Positions 45,310 to 52,830 of a stretch of 64,000 nucleotides of DNA are shown piece by piece. Position 1 is the stretch's first letter; each line of letters begins with the position of its first letter. A program made the translations under genes and the position numbers. Below the pieces are notes generated by a model. That model worked only from the letters and a program-made list of their open reading frames with translations, was not told the DNA's origin and made no database searches. Source of the DNA: CAIXQW01 sp046049675 (lineage in GTDB: Bacteria > Bacteroidota > Bacteroidia > Chitinophagales > Chitinophagaceae); contig JBJORA010000014.1 in NCBI GenBank assembly GCA_046049675.1, positions 15,411 through 79,410 of the forward strand. The letters run 5' to 3'.

Positions 45310-46776
45310 TTATCTGCTGTAGTTAGGCGCTTCCTTAGTAATAACAATATCGTGAGCATGGCTTTCACGCATTCCAGCTGCAGTAATTTGGATGAACTGT
45401 GCTTTTTGTAAAGTCTTGATGTCTTTTGCGCCACAGTAGCCCATGCCAGCGCGTAGGCCTCCGATAAATTGATGTACAACTTCTTTCAACGATCCTTTGT
45501 ATGGCACACGGCCAACAATGCCTTCTGGTACTAATTTTTTGATATCGTCTTCCACATCTTGGAAATATCTATCCTTACTACCTTCTTGCATAGCCTCAAT
45601 ACTACCCATACCGCGGTAGCTCTTAAACTTTCTACCTTCAAAGATGATAGTTTCCCCAGGGCTTTCTTCCACACCTGCAAAAATACCGCCAGCCATTATG
45701 GTGCTGGCACCTGCTACTAATGCTTTTACCATATCGCCGCTATAGCGAATGCCGCCATCTGCAATTACAGGAACGCCACTAGCCTTTAAAGCATTGACTG
45801 CTTCCATAATAGCAGTGAGCTGTGGTGCACCAGCGCCAGTTACAATGCGTGTTGTACAAATACTACCAGGGCCAACACCAACTTTTACAGCATCTGCTCC
45901 TGCTGCTGCTAGGGCTTTGGCACCAGCTGCTGTTGCCACGTTGCCTGCTATAACATTCAGATTTTTTTTGTGCTTCTTTATAAGCTTAAGCGTATCAATT
46001 ACACCTTTGCTATGACCATGCGCGCTATCAAGCGTCACAACGTCTACGCCAAATGAAGTCAAAGCATCTACCCGATCTAAAACATCGCCTGTTATGCCTA
46101 TTGCTGCACCCACGAGTAGACGGCCAAAATTGTCTTTGCTACTATGTGGTTGGTTTTTATACTTAAGTATGTCGCGATAAGTAATAAGGCCAGCAAGTTT
46201 TTTTGATTTTGTCACAACAGGTAATTTCTCCACCTTGTATTGCTGTAAAATAGCTTCCGCTTTATCTAGGGTAGTACCTTCAGGAGCAGTTACAAGATTG
46301 CCCTTAGTCATTATCTCAGCTACAGATTTCTTCATGTTTTTTTCAAAACGAATATCTCTGTTAGTAAGAATGCCTACTAGCTTGTGGTTGTTGTCAACGA
46401 TGGGTATACCCCCGATTTTGTGTTCTTTGATTAGCTTAATGGCATCGCCAAGCGTATTGTGAGGCTGTAAAGTAATCGGATCTAAAATCAAACCTGCCTC
46501 GCTACGCTTTACTTTACGCACTTGTTCGGCCTGTTCTTGAATAGTCATGTTTTTGTGCAACATGCTAATGCCACCTTCTTGCGCTAGAGCAATTGCAAGC
46601 TGCGCTTCGCTTACAGTGTCCATTGCAGCACTTACGAGCGGTATATTTAAGGAAATGTCTTTTGTTAGTTTTGTAACAGTGCTAACAGACCTTGGTAGCA
46701 CATCGCTGTACGCTGGCATAAGCAGTACATCGTCGAAGGTTAAGCCAAGTGTATAGATTTTGGAGTTTGCTGCCAT
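45310..46776 (-). CDS. guaB: Inosine-5'-monophosphate dehydrogenase
   Basis: NAD-dependent oxidation of IMP to XMP, committing to GMP synthesis. The 488 residues include the N-terminal barrel (LTFDDVLLMPAYSDVLP), two CBS domains at about 95-210 (MTIQEQAEQV to ITYRDILKYK; adenine-nucleotide regulation), the catalytic loop GPGSICTTR with C307, and the flap/C-terminal KSYRGMGS and GAKDI. ATG 46776 replaces a longer frame to 46944. TAACTTTG (46787-46780) is only three bases before it, and TTTG lies 19 bases further up. DUF4105 and hydrolase genes follow with no gap. Confidence 0.97.
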   Translation of the reverse strand: MAANSKIYTLGLTFDDVLLMPAYSDVLPRSVSTVTKLTKDISLNIPLVSAAMDTVSEAQLAIALAQEGGISMLHKNMTIQEQAEQVRKVKRSEAGLILDPITLQPHNTLGDAIKLIKEHKIGGIPIVDNNHKLVGILTNRDIRFEKNMKKSVAEIMTKGNLVTAPEGTTLDKAEAILQQYKVEKLPVVTKSKKLAGLITYRDILKYKNQPHSSKDNFGRLLVGAAIGITGDVLDRVDALTSFGVDVVTLDSAHGHSKGVIDTLKLIKKHKKNLNVIAGNVATAAGAKALAAAGADAVKVGVGPGSICTTRIVTGAGAPQLTAIMEAVNALKASGVPVIADGGIRYSGDMVKALVAGASTIMAGGIFAGVEESPGETIIFEGRKFKSYRGMGSIEAMQEGSKDRYFQDVEDDIKKLVPEGIVGRVPYKGSLKEVVHQFIGGLRAGMGYCGAKDIKTLQKAQFIQITAAGMRESHAHDIVITKEAPNYSR

Positions 46777-46779
46777 GTG

Positions 46780-46810
46780 CAAAGTTACATTTTTTTCAAC
46801 ATTTTGCAAA
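46780..46810 (-). promoter_or_regulatory. guaB promoter (leaderless)
   Basis: TTTG (46810-46807), a 19-base spacer, TAACTTTG (46787-46780), then CAC and the ATG. The predicted transcription start coincides with the A of the start codon. Confidence 0.8.
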
Positions 46811-46965
46811 TTTGCTAAGTATTGATTTTCAATAACATGCCCGCAGTAATTTTGAGTTACCAAGCTTTTATATATTCTTAAAAAGCATATACCTGCACTG
46901 AAGTTGACGTTTATTAGTTTTAGCGTTGTACCTTTACAACTCACTAAATCTATTTTATTATTATC

Positions 46966-47337
46966 ATGGGCATGATGTCAGAATTCAAAGACTTTATTAT
47001 GAAAGGTAACATTGTCGACTTAGCAGTCGGTGTTGTTATCGGCGGTGCATTCACTAAAATCATCAATTCAATGGTGGAAGATGTGATTACACCATTGTTA
47101 TTAGCACCAGCATTAAAGCAAGCTGGCGTTGAAGACATTTCTAAGCTAGCAACAGCAGGCGGTGTTAAATACGGAAATTTTATCGCACAAATCATTTCGT
47201 TTTTAGTAATTGCTTTCGTTTTGTTCTTGTTACTCAAGGGCTTAGCAAAAGCTAGTAAAGCTAAAGAGGAAGCACCTGCACCACCACCAGCGCAAGAAGT
47301 GTTGCTTTCAGAAATTCGCGATTTGTTAAAGAAATAA
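46966..47337 (+). CDS. mscL: Large-conductance mechanosensitive channel
   Basis: Pentameric inner-membrane safety valve opened by membrane tension. 123 residues. The N-terminal amphipathic helix and TM1 (FKDFIMKGNIVDLAVGVVIGGAF, KIINSMVEDVITPLL) are followed by a periplasmic loop and TM2 (FIAQIISFLVIAFVLFLLLKGL). The C-terminal cytoplasmic helix is SEIRDLLKK, after an Ala/Pro linker. Length is normal. It is monocistronic, ending in the terminator at 47370-47397. Confidence 0.96.
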   Translation: MGMMSEFKDFIMKGNIVDLAVGVVIGGAFTKIINSMVEDVITPLLLAPALKQAGVEDISKLATAGGVKYGNFIAQIISFLVIAFVLFLLLKGLAKASKAKEEAPAPPPAQEVLLSEIRDLLKK

Positions 47338-47369
47338 TAAGCATCGTACAATAAAAATTTAACATAAGG

Positions 47370-47397
47370 GTCGGCGTACTTTTGCGTCGACTTTTTT
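47370..47397 (+). terminator. mscL terminator whose loop is a -7 promoter box
   Basis: GTCGGCG (47370-47376) pairs with CGTCGAC (47385-47391; one G-U) and is followed by six T residues. The 8-base loop (47377-47384) is TACTTTTG, an exact TAnnTTTG box, 22 bases before the DUF3078 start. No good -33 element is visible. Confidence 0.7.
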
Positions 47398-47406
47398 ATT
47401 CTCATT

Positions 47407-48342
47407 ATGAAGAAAATTACAACAATCGTGGCACTTGCGCTTGCCACACTAACTGCTACAGCGCAATCAACTAAGGAATCTGCCGAGGCACAGGAAGCTA
47501 AGCTAAAAGGCGTTGATTTCAGCAAAATGAAAGATGGCTGGATTCGCGTCGGTGCTTTGCAACTTGGTACAAACTGGATTAACACTAGTAACTGGGTAGG
47601 TGCTAGCGAGAAATTCAACATTGGTATTAATGGTGTAGGTAGCTTTACTGCTAACCGCAAAAAAGGCAAATCGCTTTGGTTGAATGATGCCAACCTTACC
47701 TATGGTACGGTTATGACACCTAGCACTCAAGGTACTTTCCGTAAAAACCAAGATCTTTTAACTGCTAGCTCTATGTACGCCATGCAGATTAAGCCAAAAT
47801 GGTATTATGCTTTTAGTGGTGACCTTCGTACACAAGCTACATTGGGTTACAATTATGCTTCACCAGTTGCAGGCGGTGGTTATGCTCGCACAACTGGCTT
47901 TATGAGCCCTGGCTTTATCCGTGCTGGTGTGGGTATTATGTATACACCTAATACTAAAATGCGTGTGTACTTCTCTCCGCTTACTGCTAATATAGTCACT
48001 AAGTTAGGTAAGGACTTTGCTGGTGTTGAAATGGCTGGCGTTAAGGCAAATGAGAAGATTGCATTCGGTTTAGGTGCGTTATTGCGTGCAGATTATGCTA
48101 ATACATTTAAGACAGGTACTGTTTTGGGCGACCTAGTTTACAAAACGCGTTTTGATGCATTCACAAACTATCTTGATAATCCATTTGGCAAGATAGATAT
48201 TGATTGGATCAATAATATCGGTTTCCAAGTAACAAAGAATATCGCTGTTAGCGGTGTTATTAATACACGTTACTACCACAATGTATTGCAGAATCTTCAG
48301 TACATGCACAACTTTGGTATCGGTTTGAGCAAAACTTTCTAA
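47407..48342 (+). CDS. DUF3078 outer-membrane beta-barrel protein
   Basis: 311 residues with a signal peptide (MKKITTIVALALATLTATAQ). The rest alternates in the manner of a small beta-barrel, with DUF3078 landmarks (WIRVGALQLGTNWINTSNWVGASEKFNIGINGVGSF shared shape, RKNQDLLTASSMYAMQ, FMSPGFIRAGVGIMYTPN, FFSPLTANIV-like, FGLGALLRADYANTF, DIDWINNIGFQVTKNI) and a C-terminal Phe (GLSKTF) as expected for BAM recognition. Function unknown. It has its own terminator. Confidence 0.9.
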   Translation: MKKITTIVALALATLTATAQSTKESAEAQEAKLKGVDFSKMKDGWIRVGALQLGTNWINTSNWVGASEKFNIGINGVGSFTANRKKGKSLWLNDANLTYGTVMTPSTQGTFRKNQDLLTASSMYAMQIKPKWYYAFSGDLRTQATLGYNYASPVAGGGYARTTGFMSPGFIRAGVGIMYTPNTKMRVYFSPLTANIVTKLGKDFAGVEMAGVKANEKIAFGLGALLRADYANTFKTGTVLGDLVYKTRFDAFTNYLDNPFGKIDIDWINNIGFQVTKNIAVSGVINTRYYHNVLQNLQYMHNFGIGLSKTF

Positions 48343-48372
48343 AAAACAACTGTCACAAATTTTAATAAGCAG

Positions 48373-48403
48373 GCCTTCCAGTTTTGGGAGGCTTTTGCTT
48401 TTT
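48373..48403 (+). terminator. Intrinsic terminator of the DUF3078 gene
   Basis: GCCTTCC (48373-48379) pairs with GGGAGGC (48386-48392), one G-U, followed by a T-rich run (48393-48403). Confidence 0.82.
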
Positions 48404-48409
48404 AAGGGC

Positions 48410-48417
48410 TAGCTTTG
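48410..48417 (+). promoter_or_regulatory. -7 box of the thioredoxin-like gene
   Basis: TAGCTTTG, 12 bases before the ATG at 48430. A TTG start at 48415 lies inside this box and is therefore rejected. Confidence 0.65.
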
Positions 48418-48429
48418 TCACAAATAAAC

Positions 48430-49035
48430 ATGAATAGTTACGAGCAATTGCCAAAAGTGATAAAGCAATGTACAACACTGAGTTACGATGCTTATGTAGA
48501 ACTAGTGCAAGACTTATTTAACAAGCAGCAGCTCACAAGCGGCGAGCCTACCGAAGACATGCTTCACTATACGAAACTCAATTTAGCTAGAATGAATAGG
48601 GTAGAAAAAACAGTGGAGTTAACAGCCGATCTTGTAGCTAAACTCAATGGATTAAGCAATAAAGTGCTTTATGCCATTACAGAAGGTTGGTGCGGCGATG
48701 CTGCTCAGATTTTGCCTGTGTTTCAGAAGATTGCTACAGCTGCTGGTATTGACTTGCACATTGTACTTCGCGACCAGAATTTACCACTAATAGATATGTT
48801 TCTCACCAACGGTACAAGCAGAAGTATACCAATACTAATTTGCGTAGAACAAGAATCTTTAAACTACTGCTGGCATTGGGGACCTAGACCAAAAGCTGCG
48901 CAAGAATTACTAGATAAACTAAAGCAAGAGGGCGCTGACATGGAGGAGCAAAAACTGCAACTACATGCGTGGTATGCGCAAGATAAAAGTGTAAGTACTT
49001 TAGAGGCGTTAATGCCACTAATCACAGGTAAGTAA
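48430..49035 (+). CDS. Thioredoxin-like protein with a single active-site cysteine
   Basis: 201 residues without a signal peptide. The thioredoxin fold starts near 75 (KVLYAITEGWCGDAAQILPVFQKIA); the usual CxxC is WCGDA, with only Cys 88 present, as in the monothiol Thioredoxin_9-type family. The cis-proline region is RSIPILICVE and the C-terminal helix follows. A reductase needing a second cysteine is unlikely; a monothiol or adaptor role is more plausible. N-terminal helices (1-70) are additional. Monocistronic. Confidence 0.8.
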   Translation: MNSYEQLPKVIKQCTTLSYDAYVELVQDLFNKQQLTSGEPTEDMLHYTKLNLARMNRVEKTVELTADLVAKLNGLSNKVLYAITEGWCGDAAQILPVFQKIATAAGIDLHIVLRDQNLPLIDMFLTNGTSRSIPILICVEQESLNYCWHWGPRPKAAQELLDKLKQEGADMEEQKLQLHAWYAQDKSVSTLEALMPLITGK

Positions 49036-49052
49036 GCGTATTACCGGGTCGC

Positions 49053-49526
49053 TTATTCTGTTTTGTCACCAGCGTTAATACTGTCTGTGCCAATTTGTAC
49101 AGCTTCCTCGCCACTTTCAGGCATACCTTCTCCTTCCTTCTGCTCTTGGTAGGTGTCTTTTGTAAGATTCACCATCCACTTGTTGTCAACCTTTACTAAT
49201 GGTAATATCACTGGTTCAGGAAAACCACTTTCACGATAAGTTAGCGTAGCATTATTACCTTCAATTGCAGGTTCGCCAACAAATTCCCATTTGGTTTTTT
49301 TGTAGCTCTGCTTCATACTATCTGCTTGCAAGTCCACAAAGCCGCTTTGTATTTTAATAAGCTGCTGACATTCTAGTGTGCTTATCTTCTCAGCTTTTTC
49401 CCATTTACCTTGGTACATAGCATCAATCCACTCGCGGCCAACCGCCTTCGGATCACTTTGAGAGCTATTACAAGCTACTTGTAGTAACGTAGCTGTCATC
49501 AAAAAAATAAATGCTATCTTCTTCAT
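49053..49526 (-). CDS. Lipoprotein with NTF2-like (DUF4878-type) domain
   Basis: 157 residues with a lipoprotein signal (IFLMTATLLQVAC, Cys 19). The domain has the cone-fold pattern: a first helix with DPKAVGREWIDAMYQGKWEKA, then strands WEFVGEPAIEGNNATLTYRE and ILPLVKVDNKWMVNL. An acidic tail (EGEGMPESGEEA) follows. Such small DUF4878/NTF2-like lipoproteins are common in the phylum and usually of unknown role. TAAATTTG (49548-49541) lies 14 bases before the ATG. Confidence 0.7.
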   Translation of the reverse strand: MKKIAFIFLMTATLLQVACNSSQSDPKAVGREWIDAMYQGKWEKAEKISTLECQQLIKIQSGFVDLQADSMKQSYKKTKWEFVGEPAIEGNNATLTYRESGFPEPVILPLVKVDNKWMVNLTKDTYQEQKEGEGMPESGEEAVQIGTDSINAGDKTE

Positions 49527-49589
49527 ACGTGGTGAGATAGCAAATTTAATTCTTTATGGCAAATGACAAACTGCTTAGAATCAGCGCAT

Positions 49590-49628
49590 AAAAAAAGCTT
49601 GTACCAACCAATAGGCTAGTGCAAGCTT
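49590..49628 (-). terminator. Intrinsic terminator of the YtxH-like gene
   Basis: Arms AAGCTT at 49595-49600 and 49623-49628 extend to AAGCTTGTAC/GTGCAAGCTT. Read on the minus strand the stem is followed by a run of T (49590-49596). Confidence 0.8.
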
Positions 49629-49658
49629 GCTAATTTCTTGTGGAAAGCTTTGTCGTTA

Positions 49659-49955
49659 CTAGGCTTTGCTAGTGCCGCCAGCATTTTTGGCCTGGTTCAT
49701 AAAGTCTTGAACCATTTTTTCTGCCTCGCCACTGTACTGCTTAAGCGCATCAAGGCCTTTTTCGCGAAGATCTTCAAAATAGGTCTGCAATGTTGAAACC
49801 GTCGCCTCAGCTTCAGTTTTTACTTCTTCTGCCTTGCTTTTGAGGTTGTTCATCAATTCCTCTTTTTCTTCTTCGCTCATGCTCTTGTATTTTACAATCG
49901 CTGCGCCTGCTGCTACACCTAGTAGGAAAGTAGCCATGTGTTTACTTGTTACCAT
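49659..49955 (-). CDS. YtxH-domain stress protein
   Basis: 98 residues. The N-terminal hydrophobic helix (MATFLLGVAAGAAIVKY) with Gly residues is typical of YtxH, followed by a long charged amphipathic helix (SEEEKEELMNNLKSKAEEVKTEAEA). Members are small membrane-attached, possibly coiled-coil proteins linked to stress. Either the first Met (49955) or the Met at residue 7 could be the start. A variant -7 box (TATCTTTA) lies about 50 bases upstream. Confidence 0.8.
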   Translation of the reverse strand: MVTSKHMATFLLGVAAGAAIVKYKSMSEEEKEELMNNLKSKAEEVKTEAEATVSTLQTYFEDLREKGLDALKQYSGEAEKMVQDFMNQAKNAGGTSKA

Positions 49956-49999
49956 TTTTTGTCTTTTTTTCTTTATGTTATCAATATTCGTACCAAAGT

Positions 50000-51145
50000 T
50001 TAAAGATACTTATAACTATCCTTTGGCGACAATTTTATAATCGTTTCGTACATCAAACGGATGCAATTTTCCACATCTGATTGATGCACAGTTTCTACCG
50101 TTGTGTGCATGTAACGCAATGGCAAGCTAATCAAAGCACTTGGTACACCGCTGTTGCTATAAGCAAATGCATCTGTATCAGTACCCGTAAATCGGCTACT
50201 CGCTTGCAATTGGTATGGTATTTTGTTCTTATCGCCTGCAGCCATAATTTTATCTAGCAAAATATTATGTACAGCTGGAGCAATGCTTAATACTGGGCCG
50301 CTACCACACAAACATTCACCTTGCGCCATTTTGTTCATCATTGGTGTGCTAGTATCATGCGTTACATCTGTACAAATTGCCACGTCTGGCGCAATATTGC
50401 GTGCAATCATAGTTGCGCCATTAAGGCCCACTTCTTCCTGCACTGCATTAACGATATAAAGGCCAAAAGGTAGTTTAACCTTATTTTCTTTTAACAAGCG
50501 TGCTACTTCGGCAATGATAATGCCACCGCCACGATTGTCGATAGCACGTGCTACCCAATAGCCATTATTGCCATGCTCAAAGCCGTCGTTAAACGTAATT
50601 ACGTTGCCAACCTTGATGCCAAGTTCTTCAACTTGCTTTTTGTCTTTGCAACCAACATCTACCCAAATGGTATCTACGCTAGGCTTTTTTTCTGTTTCTG
50701 GCGTGCGTACATGTATAGCCGGCCATCCGAATACACCACGCACGATGCCTTTGTGTTTTGTATGGATATTGACGCGCATGCTCGGCGCAATCATATGATC
50801 GCTGCCACCATTGCGACATACATATAGAAAACCATCAGCACTTATATATTTTACAAACCAACTTATCTCGTCGGCATGCGCCTCTATCACAACCTTGTAC
50901 TTTGCTTCTGGATTAATTACGCCAACTACGGTGCCATAATTGTCTACAAAGTGCGTATCAATGTAGGGCTTCAAATAATTGAGCCAAACTTTTTGACCGG
51001 CACTCTCAAAGCCAGTAGGGCTTATTGCATTAAGGTAGTCTTGCACAAACTGGAGGGATTGTGCGTTCAAAATACTTTTACTTTTCTTCTCAGCAACTTT
51101 GCTTGCCTTTGGTGCAGCCTTGCTTACTTTTTTTGCTTTAGCCAT
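50000..51145 (-). CDS. M42-family aminopeptidase (glutamyl/endoglucanase-like)
   Basis: Cobalt/zinc TET-type aminopeptidase of the cytoplasm. The 381 residues start with a Lys/Ala-rich extension of about 25 residues not usual for the family. The metal ligands are visible: H and D in EAHADEISW, D in RAIDNRGGG, the EE pair in VQEEVGLNGA, D in ICTDVTHD and the last H in LPLRYMHTTVETVH. The SPTGFE segment marks the N-terminal substrate region. Monocistronic. Confidence 0.93.
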   Translation of the reverse strand: MAKAKKVSKAAPKASKVAEKKSKSILNAQSLQFVQDYLNAISPTGFESAGQKVWLNYLKPYIDTHFVDNYGTVVGVINPEAKYKVVIEAHADEISWFVKYISADGFLYVCRNGGSDHMIAPSMRVNIHTKHKGIVRGVFGWPAIHVRTPETEKKPSVDTIWVDVGCKDKKQVEELGIKVGNVITFNDGFEHGNNGYWVARAIDNRGGGIIIAEVARLLKENKVKLPFGLYIVNAVQEEVGLNGATMIARNIAPDVAICTDVTHDTSTPMMNKMAQGECLCGSGPVLSIAPAVHNILLDKIMAAGDKNKIPYQLQASSRFTGTDTDAFAYSNSGVPSALISLPLRYMHTTVETVHQSDVENCIRLMYETIIKLSPKDSYKYL

Positions 51146-51322
51146 AAACTTTCAATCTGCTGTAAATGTAGTGGCAAAAAATCTCAGCTAAAAAATATTT
51201 TTATATGAAGCATCTTTTTAGCTTTTTAGTTCAACAAAATGTTGTCACAGTGTATCTCTGGCGCTGTAAAACTTGTGAATCTAAATTGTGGCGCACCTTT
51301 CTGTTGGGTCAGTCTTGCTAAG

Positions 51323-51330
51323 TATCTTTG
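51323..51330 (+). promoter_or_regulatory. -7 box of purC
   Basis: TATCTTTG, 14 bases before the ATG at 51345, with TTG 16 bases further upstream (51304-51306). Confidence 0.65.
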
Positions 51331-51344
51331 CGGCCCAAAGCATT

Positions 51345-52265
51345 ATGCAAAAGTTTGAGCAGCAAAGCAATTTTTACCAAGGAAAGGTACGTGATGTGTA
51401 CACCATAGCAGACAAGTATGTTGTAATGCATGCCAGCGACCGGATAAGTGCTTTTGATGTGATTTTGCCACGCCCTATACCGCATAAAGGCGCTGTTCTT
51501 ACCCAAGTGGCGCAGCATTTTTTGCTAGCTACTAAGCATATTGTGCCCAATTGGTTGCTTTCGGTACCGGCGCCAAATATGAGCGTAGGCCTTTTAGCTA
51601 AACCATTTGCGGTAGAAATGGTCATCCGTGGCTGCCTAAGCGGACATGCTTGGCGAACCTATAATGCAGGCGGGCGAAGTTTGTGTGGTGTAGCAATGCC
51701 CCATGGCATGCGCGAAAACCAGCATTTTGCCGAACCCATTATCACGCCTTCCACAAAAGCCCATGAGGGACATGACGAAGATATAAGCCGTGAGGATATT
51801 ATCGCAAAAGGTATTGTAAGCGAAGCACACTACACTAAGCTTGAGCAGTTTACAAGGGCTCTTTTTGCCGAAGGGCAGCGCATGGCAAAAGAACGAGGCC
51901 TTATTTTAGTTGATACGAAATACGAGTTTGGCTTGGTAGGCGATGAGATCGTTTTGATAGACGAGATACACACGCCCGATAGCAGTCGTTACTTCTATGC
52001 TGAAAGCTACGATACATTGCTCGCAGCAGATCAGCCCCAAAAGCAACTAAGTAAGGAATTTGTACGCGAGTGGCTGATGGCAAATGGTTTTCAAGGTAAG
52101 GAGGGTCAGCAAGTGCCAGAAATGTCGGATGCTTGGTTGGCGGAGATTAGTCAAAGATATATAGAATTACATGACCAGATTACTGGTAAAAAGTTCATAA
52201 TCAATCAAATAGACGAATCAGAATCTTTCAAAAACTGCCAAGATTTCTTGGATACATTAGCTTAA
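51345..52265 (+). CDS. purC: Phosphoribosylaminoimidazole-succinocarboxamide synthase
   Basis: SAICAR synthetase of de novo purine synthesis. 306 residues from ATG 51345. Landmarks are FYQGKVRDVYTI (ATP-binding glycine-type loop), HASDRISAFDVILPRPIPHKG, FAVEMVIRGCLSGHAWRTY, DTKYEFGLVGDEIVLIDEIHTPDSSRY and LSKEFVREWL. The length and sequence type match the longer (about 300 residue) form. The upstream codon at 51288 is rejected because of the -7 box position. Confidence 0.96.
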   Translation: MQKFEQQSNFYQGKVRDVYTIADKYVVMHASDRISAFDVILPRPIPHKGAVLTQVAQHFLLATKHIVPNWLLSVPAPNMSVGLLAKPFAVEMVIRGCLSGHAWRTYNAGGRSLCGVAMPHGMRENQHFAEPIITPSTKAHEGHDEDISREDIIAKGIVSEAHYTKLEQFTRALFAEGQRMAKERGLILVDTKYEFGLVGDEIVLIDEIHTPDSSRYFYAESYDTLLAADQPQKQLSKEFVREWLMANGFQGKEGQQVPEMSDAWLAEISQRYIELHDQITGKKFIINQIDESESFKNCQDFLDTLA

Positions 52266-52282
52266 AAAAAATTAGCATTTTA

Positions 52283-52312
52283 TTTGCAATTGACCTTTAT
52301 TAGTTATATTTG
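52283..52312 (+). promoter_or_regulatory. Promoter of the PUR-family gene
   Basis: TTTG (52283-52286), an 18-base spacer, and TATATTTG (52305-52312). A GGGGGAGA purine run (52327-52334) just before the GTG at 52338 looks like a genuine ribosome-binding site, which is rare in this window. Confidence 0.75.
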
Positions 52313-52337
52313 CTAATACATTAATAGGGGGAGAAGC

Positions 52338-52700
52338 GTGGGATTCGACAATTTTGAGCGCAATAAAAGCATCTATAGCAAACGACTAAAAGCGGGTAAG
52401 CGTCGCACGTATTTCTTCGATGTAAGAAACACAAAAGGCAAAGACTACTTTTTGACCATTACGGAAAGCGTAAAGCATTTTACCGATGACGGCTATGACA
52501 GGCACAAGATTTTCCTCTATAAGGAAGATTTCAATAAATTTGTAAAAGCTTTGGCAGAAACGGTTGATCATATCAAAACAGAATTAATGCCAGATTTTGA
52601 CTTCGACGCATTTAACCATGAGTACGAAGACACAGAAACAGGGGAAACATTGAATAATAATAGCGGGTTTAATAACGAGAGTCACTCTGATAAGTGGTAA
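52338..52700 (+). CDS. DUF3276 / PUR-family single-stranded nucleic-acid-binding protein
   Basis: 120 residues from a GTG start. The core matches DUF3276, a bacterial Pur-alpha-like fold: IYSKRLKAGKRRTYFFDVRNTKGKDYFLTITESVK, then HKIFLYKEDFNKFVKAL. A disordered Asn/Ser-rich acidic tail follows. Pur-alpha proteins bind purine-rich single-stranded DNA/RNA; the cellular role in this phylum is not settled. The arginine/aromatic-rich first strand pair supports nucleic-acid binding. Bounded by its own promoter and terminator. Confidence 0.88.
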   Translation: MGFDNFERNKSIYSKRLKAGKRRTYFFDVRNTKGKDYFLTITESVKHFTDDGYDRHKIFLYKEDFNKFVKALAETVDHIKTELMPDFDFDAFNHEYEDTETGETLNNNSGFNNESHSDKW

Positions 52701-52723
52701 GCAGTAACCTTATCTAAGTGCTC

Positions 52724-52757
52724 AATGCCTCCTGATTCTTCGGGAGGCATTTTGTTT
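52724..52757 (+). terminator. Intrinsic terminator of the PUR-family gene
   Basis: AATGCCTCC (52724-52732) pairs with the tail GGGAGGCATT (ending 52751), followed by T-rich TTTGTTTTG. Confidence 0.85.
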
Positions 52758-52811
52758 TGTTAGTCTATGCATAATCATTGCTGCTAATACGTGCATTGCC
52801 TTTGCTGCGTG

Positions 52812-52819
52812 TACCTTTG
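52812..52819 (+). promoter_or_regulatory. -7 box of lepA
   Basis: TACCTTTG, 11 bases before the ATG at 52831. Confidence 0.65.
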
Positions 52820-52830
52820 CAAAGCTACAA

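Noticed and set aside
46777..46944. 56-codon extension of guaB
   Set aside because: It runs through a consensus TTTG-N19-TAACTTTG promoter that ends three bases before the normal IMPDH start.
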